From assembly GCF_014697125.1 (NCBI RefSeq), contig NZ_JACJRG010000045.1, forward strand, positions 1 through 49,392: DNA of 49,392 nt, in the 5' to 3' direction. This document shows, in pieces, positions 45,026-49,392 of this stretch (its first letter is position 1; the number at the start of each line of letters is the position of its first letter). The notes beneath the pieces are model-generated. The model was not told the DNA's origin. It made no database searches and was given only the letters and a program-made list of their open reading frames with translations. This stretch comes from Anabaena minutissima FACHB-250 (GTDB lineage Bacteria; Cyanobacteriota; Cyanobacteriia; Cyanobacteriales; Nostocaceae). A program made the translations under genes and the position numbers.

Positions 45026-48000
45026 TTACCAAGGTAAACGTCCTGAATAGTTGTTACCTCGGCGTTCTCGTTCTATTTCTAAACGTTGTCGGAGTAATTT
45101 GTATATTTCTTGTGCAAGTATTTCTAGGTTTTCGGTTTCTTCTTCTATTGATTCGTTATTAGTAGATTTTTCAGTGTAGGAATCTTCTGTTTTTTGTATT
45201 AGTGTGAAATCAAAAGGATTAGTATATGTCTGAATTGACTGATTTTTTGAATTATTTTTTGGGGAAAAATTAATTTTTGTTTGAGATTGCTCATTACCTG
45301 ATAGGCTATGAGATAGAGTTCTGCCCACCGTAGGTGATCGCTTAGATGTAATAGGTACAACTTTATTCCATTGCTTTTTATCTGTTTGTGGTTGAATAAC
45401 TATTTTTTCACTATGATTTGTAGCTGACATTTCATCCATTAGTTCAGCAAGACTAGACCATGAATTGGGTATATTTTCAGTTGGTGATTTTTGAATCTTA
45501 TGGGGTGAAATAGAAGTGATCGGTGCTGTATTTGGTATATCTAGTGATGTATCTTCTGCCAAATTAGATGTAAGTAAGTTGTATGATTGAGATAATGGTT
45601 TTAAAATCGAGAGTTTTTTTAAAGCATTAGGTAATTGCGGTATGTTTGTATTTCTTGATTGAATAACTTTTGTCTCATTTTGCGGTTGAATAACTGTGGT
45701 TTCAGTATTTGATACTAACTCCGGTTGTGGAGATATTTCTGAACTGGGAATTGATTGATTATTTTCCAGTTGCGGTTGAATGATTGTGGCTTCAGTCTTT
45801 GATACTAACTCCGGTTGTGGAGATATTTCTGAACCGGGAATTGATGGATTATTTTCCAGTTGTGGTTGAATGACTGTGGTTTCAGTATTTGATACTTTTG
45901 CTGGTTGTGGAGATATTTCTGAACCGGGAACTGATTGATTATTATCTAATTGCGGTTGAATGACTGTGGTTTCAGTATTTGATACTTTTGCTGGTTGTGG
46001 AGATATTTCTGAACTAGAAATTGATTGATTATTTTCCAGTTGCGGTTGAATGACTATTTTTGAACTGGGAATTGATGGATTGCTTTCCCGTTGTGGTTGA
46101 ATGATTGTGGCTTCAGTCTTTGATACTGTCGCTGGCTGTGACGATATTTCTGAACTGGGAATTGATGGATTATTTTCCAGTTGTGGTTGAATGACTGTGG
46201 TTTCGGTATTTGATACTCTTGCTGGTTGTGGAGATATTTCTGAACAGGGAATTGATGGATTGCTTTCCCGTTGTGGTTGAATGATTGTGGCTTCAGTCTT
46301 TGATACTAACTCCGGTTGAGGAGATATTTCTGAACTGGGAATTGATGGATTGCTTTCCCGTTGTGGTTGAATGATTGTGGCTTCAGTCTTTGATACTAAC
46401 TCCGGTTGTGGAGATATTTCTGAACTGGAAATTGATTGATTACTTTCCCGTTGTGGTTGAATAACTGTGGCTTCAATCTTTGATACTAACTCCGGTTGTG
46501 GAGATATTTCTGAACTGGGAATTGATGGATTATTATCCAATTGCGATTGAATAACTGTGGTTTCAGTCTTTGATACTAACTCCGGTTGTGGAGATATTTT
46601 TGAACTGGGAATTGATTGATTATTATCTAATTGCGGTTGAATGACTATTTCTGAACTGGGAATTGATTGATTACTTTCCCGTTGTGGTTGAATGACTCTG
46701 GTTTCAGTCTTTGATACTTTTGCTGGTTGTGGAGATATTTCTGAACCGGGAATTGATGGATTATTATCCAGTTGTGGTTGAATGACTGTGGTTTCAGTAT
46801 TTGATACTGTCGCTGGCTGTGACGATATTTTTGAACTGGGAATTGATGGATTATTTTCCAGTTGTGGTTGAATGACTGTGGTTTCGGTATTTGATACTCT
46901 TGCTGGTTGAGGAGATATTTCTGAACTGGGAATTGATGGATTGCTTTCCCGTTGTGGTTGAATAACTGTGGCTTCAGTCTTTGATACTAACTCCGGTTGT
47001 GGAGATATTTCTGAACTAGGAATTGATTGATTATTATCCAGTTGTGGTTGAATAACTGTGGCTTCAGTCTTTGATACTAACTCCGGTTGTGGAGATATTT
47101 TTGAACTGGGAATTGATGGATTATTATCTAATTGCGGTTGAATGACTATTTCTGAACTGGGAATTGATTGATTACTTTCCCGTTGTGGTTGAATGACTGT
47201 GGTTTCAGTCTTTGATACTTTTGCTGGTTGTGGAGATATTTCTGAACCGGGAATTGATGGATTATTTTCCAGTTGTGGTTGAATGACTGTGGTTTCAGTA
47301 TTTGATACTGTCGCTGGCTGTGACGATATTTCTGAACCGGGCATTGATGGATTATTATCCAGTTGTGGTTGAATGACTGTGGTTTCGGTATTTGATACTC
47401 TTGCTGGTTGAGGAGATATTTCTGAACCGGGAATTGATGGATTGCTTTCCCGTTGTGGTTGAATAACTGTGGCTTCAGTCTTTGATACTAACTCCGGTTG
47501 TGGAGATATTTTTGAACTGGGAATTGATGGATTATTATCCAGTTGTGGTTGAATAACTGTGGCTTCAGTCTTTGATACTAACTCCGGTTGTGGAGATATT
47601 TTTGAACTGGGAATTGATGGATTATTATCTAATTGCGGTTGAATGACTATTTCTGAACTGGGAATTGATTGATTACTTTCCAGTTGTGGTTGAATGACTG
47701 TGGTTTCAGTATTTGATACTTTTGCTGGTTGTGGAGATATTTCTGAACCGGGCATTGATGGATTATTTTCCAGTTGTGGTTGAATGACTGTGGTTTCAGT
47801 ATTTGATACTTTTGCTGGTTGTGGAGATATTTCTGAACCGGGCATTGATTGATTATTATCCAATTGCGATTGAATAACTGTGGCTTCAGTCTTTGATACT
47901 AACTCCGGTTGTGGAGATATTTTTGAACTGGGAATTGATTGATTATTATCCAGTTGTGGTTGAATGACTGTGGTTTCAGTATTTGTTACTAACTCCGGTT

Positions 48001-49392
48001 GTGGAGATATTTCTGAACTGGGAATTGATTGATTATTATCTAATTGCGGTTGAATGACTGTGGTTTGAGTATTTGTTACTGTCGCTGGCTGTGGAGATAT
48101 GTCGGAACTGGGAATTGATTGATTACTTTCCCGTTGTGGTTGAATGACTGTGGCTTCAGTCTTTGATACTGTCGCTGGCTGTGACGATATTTTTGAACTG
48201 GGAATTGATGGATTGCTTTCCCGTTGTGGTTGAATGATTGTGGCTTCAGTCTTTGATACTATCTCTGGCTGTAGAGATATTTCTGAACTGAGAACTGATT
48301 GATTATTTTCCAGTTGCTGTTGAATGACTGTGGTTTCGGTATTTGATACTCTTGCTGGTTGAGGAGATATTTCTGAACTGGAAATTGATTGATTACTTTC
48401 CCGTTGTGGTTGAATAACTGTGGCTTCAATCTTTGATACTAACTCCGGTTGTGGAGATATTTCTGAACAGGGAATTGATGGATTGCTTTCCCGTTGTGTT
48501 TGAATGATTGTGGCTTCAGTCTTTGATACTAACTCCGGTTGTGGAGATATTTCTGAACTAGGAATTGATTGATTATTATCCAATTGCGATTGAATAACTG
48601 TGGCTTCAGTCTTTGATACTAACTCCGGTTGTGGAGATATTTTTGAACTGGGAATTGATGGATTATTATCCAGTTGTGGTTGAATAACTGTGGCTTCAGT
48701 CTTTGATACTGTCGCTGGCTGTGACGATATTTTTGAACTGGGAATTGATGGATTATTATCTAATTGCGGTTGAATGACTATTTCTGAACTGGGAATTGAT
48801 TGATTACTTTCCCGTTGTGGTTGAATAACTGTGGCTTCAGTCTTTGATACTATCTCTGGTTGAGGAGATATTTCTGAACTGGGAATTGATGGATTGCTTT
48901 CCCGTTGTGGTTGAATGATTGTGGCTTCAGTCTTTGATACTATCTCTGGCTGTAGAGATATTTCTGAACTGAGAACTGATTGATTATTTTCCAGTTGCTG
49001 TTGAATGACTGTGGTTTCGGTATTTGATACTCTTGCTGGTTGAGGAGATATTTCTGAACTGGAAATTGATTGATTACTTTCCCGTTGTGGTTGAATAACT
49101 GTGGCTTCAATCTTTGATACTAACTCCGGTTGAGGAGATATTTCTGAACAGGGAATTGATGGATTGCTTTCCCGTTGTGGTTGAATGATTGTGGCTTCAG
49201 TCTTTGATACTAACTCCGGTTGTGGAGATATTTCTGAACTAGGAATTGATTGATTATTATCCAATTGCGATTGAATAACTGTGGCTTCAGTCTTTGATAC
49301 TAACTCCGGTTGTGGAGATATTTCTGAACTAGGAATTGATTGATTATTATCCAATTGCGATTGAATAACTGTGGCTTCAGTCTTTGATACTA
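45026..49392 (-). CDS. Giant repeat protein of contractile injection system locus (5' end outside window)
   Basis: Open from the window edge to a stop at 45026, over 1450 codons here; the N-terminus lies outside, so any ATG inside is arbitrary. About forty tandem 30-residue repeats (consensus TEATVIQPQLDNNQSIPSSE followed by ISPQPELVSK) fill 45680-49392. A unique C-terminal part follows: Ser/Asn-rich, then ESIEEETENLEILAQEIYKLLRQRLEIERERR and NNYSGRLPW, an ending I have seen in cyanobacterial CIS-associated proteins. No catalytic motif, signal or TM segment is seen. It sits directly upstream of the tube adaptor gene. Possible roles: extended linker, fibre or anchor. This is the largest oddity in the window. 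Confidence 0.75.
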   Translation of the reverse strand, partial: VSKTEATVIQSQLDNNQSIPSSEISPQPELVSKTEATVIQSQLDNNQSIPSSEISPQPELVSKTEATIIQPQRESNPSIPCSEISPQPELVSKIEATVIQPQRESNQSISSSEISPQPARVSNTETTVIQQQLENNQSVLSSEISLQPEIVSKTEATIIQPQRESNPSIPSSEISPQPEIVSKTEATVIQPQRESNQSIPSSEIVIQPQLDNNPSIPSSKISSQPATVSKTEATVIQPQLDNNPSIPSSKISPQPELVSKTEATVIQSQLDNNQSIPSSEISPQPELVSKTEATIIQTQRESNPSIPCSEISPQPELVSKIEATVIQPQRESNQSISSSEISPQPARVSNTETTVIQQQLENNQSVLSSEISLQPEIVSKTEATIIQPQRESNPSIPSSKISSQPATVSKTEATVIQPQRESNQSIPSSDISPQPATVTNTQTTVIQPQLDNNQSIPSSEISPQPELVTNTETTVIQPQLDNNQSIPSSKISPQPELVSKTEATVIQSQLDNNQSMPGSEISPQPAKVSNTETTVIQPQLENNPSMPGSEISPQPAKVSNTETTVIQPQLESNQSIPSSEIVIQPQLDNNPSIPSSKISPQPELVSKTEATVIQPQLDNNPSIPSSKISPQPELVSKTEATVIQPQRESNPSIPGSEISPQPARVSNTETTVIQPQLDNNPSMPGSEISSQPATVSNTETTVIQPQLENNPSIPGSEISPQPAKVSKTETTVIQPQRESNQSIPSSEIVIQPQLDNNPSIPSSKISPQPELVSKTEATVIQPQLDNNQSIPSSEISPQPELVSKTEATVIQPQRESNPSIPSSEISPQPARVSNTETTVIQPQLENNPSIPSSKISSQPATVSNTETTVIQPQLDNNPSIPGSEISPQPAKVSKTETRVIQPQRESNQSIPSSEIVIQPQLDNNQSIPSSKISPQPELVSKTETTVIQSQLDNNPSIPSSEISPQPELVSKIEATVIQPQRESNQSISSSEISPQPELVSKTEATIIQPQRESNPSIPSSEISPQPELVSKTEATIIQPQRESNPSIPCSEISPQPARVSNTETTVIQPQLENNPSIPSSEISSQPATVSKTEATIIQPQRESNPSIPSSKIVIQPQLENNQSISSSEISPQPAKVSNTETTVIQPQLDNNQSVPGSEISPQPAKVSNTETTVIQPQLENNPSIPGSEISPQPELVSKTEATIIQPQLENNQSIPSSEISPQPELVSNTETTVIQPQNETKVIQSRNTNIPQLPNALKKLSILKPLSQSYNLLTSNLAEDTSLDIPNTAPITSISPHKIQKSPTENIPNSWSSLAELMDEMSATNHSEKIVIQPQTDKKQWNKVVPITSKRSPTVGRTLSHSLSGNEQSQTKINFSPKNNSKNQSIQTYTNPFDFTLIQKTEDSYTEKSTNNESIEEETENLEILAQEIYKLLRQRLEIERERRGNNYSGRLPW
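45680..49392 (-). repeat. 90-bp coding tandem repeat array, about 40 units, continuing past window
   Basis: The period is 90 bp (30 residues). Five 51-bp short units lacking 13 residues occur where the text reads SSEIVIQPQ (or SSKIVIQPQ); on the plus strand these start at 46050, 46641, 47142, 47643 and 48774. Their spacings are 591, 501, 501 and 1131 bp, that is 6, 5, 5 and 12 times 90 plus 51. A 501-bp block is tandemly duplicated at 46641-47642 and a 681-bp block near the window end. All changes keep frame. Confidence 0.9.

Noticed and set aside
45680..49392. CRISPR-like array
   Set aside because: The 90-bp repeats adjoin without unique spacers and keep one open reading frame, so this is a coding tandem repeat.

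Overview
The window looks like chromosomal DNA of a filamentous cyanobacterium of the Nostoc/Anabaena type. The evidence is the many GCGATCGC (HIP1-like) octamers, short iterated repeats typical of that group (AATTCAAA runs, CTTCTGC heptamers, GTAGGGTGCG inverted repeats), a cytochrome c6 gene, and cyanobacterial small-protein families. I saw no rRNA or tRNA gene and no CRISPR array.

Region 1 (1-20.7 kb) is a surface polysaccharide locus. A long minus-strand gene series (14360 down to 1) encodes three GT4 glycosyltransferases, a GT8 and a GT2 glycosyltransferase, two unfamiliar GT-A-like proteins, two sulfotransferase-like proteins, a stand-alone APS kinase (CysC), an ABC exporter (Wzm-like permease and Wzt-like ATPase with a C-terminal domain) and an O-antigen ligase/polymerase-like membrane protein cut by the window edge. 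Divergently placed are a Wzz/BY-kinase fusion (15547) and a SAM methyltransferase (18884); a 2OG-Fe(II) oxygenase (17748) and another GT2 (19833) are on the minus strand. CysC could supply PAPS to the two sulfotransferases, so the product may be a sulfated exopolysaccharide exported by the ABC system under control of the Wzc-like kinase.

Region 2 (20.7-42 kb) is mixed chromosomal content: Tex, small membrane proteins, a coiled-coil protein, cytochrome c6, an aldo/keto reductase, a VOC protein, a PGM1-like ATP-grasp ligase, a phosphoribulokinase paralog, D-Ala-D-Ala ligase, an acyltransferase, a P2-type cation ATPase, and two B12-associated genes (cobalt-precorrin-6A reductase and DUF1636). 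It also holds easily missed small items: a 59-residue Cys-rich ORF (32052), a TnpB zinc-ribbon relic (32297), a 56-residue double-glycine RiPP-like precursor with CxxCxxC (39766), and a strong plus-strand terminator with no gene in front of it (40476), suggesting a small RNA.

Region 3 (42-49.4 kb) is the end of a contractile injection system (CIS) gene set on the minus strand: PAAR tip protein, VgrG/gpD-gpV-like spike, CIS tube/LysM-adaptor-like protein, and a very long protein built of about forty 30-residue repeats that runs off the window. The repeat has a 90-bp period broken five times by a 51-bp unit, with higher-order 501-bp and 681-bp duplications. This array and the sulfation locus are the most notable contents of the window.
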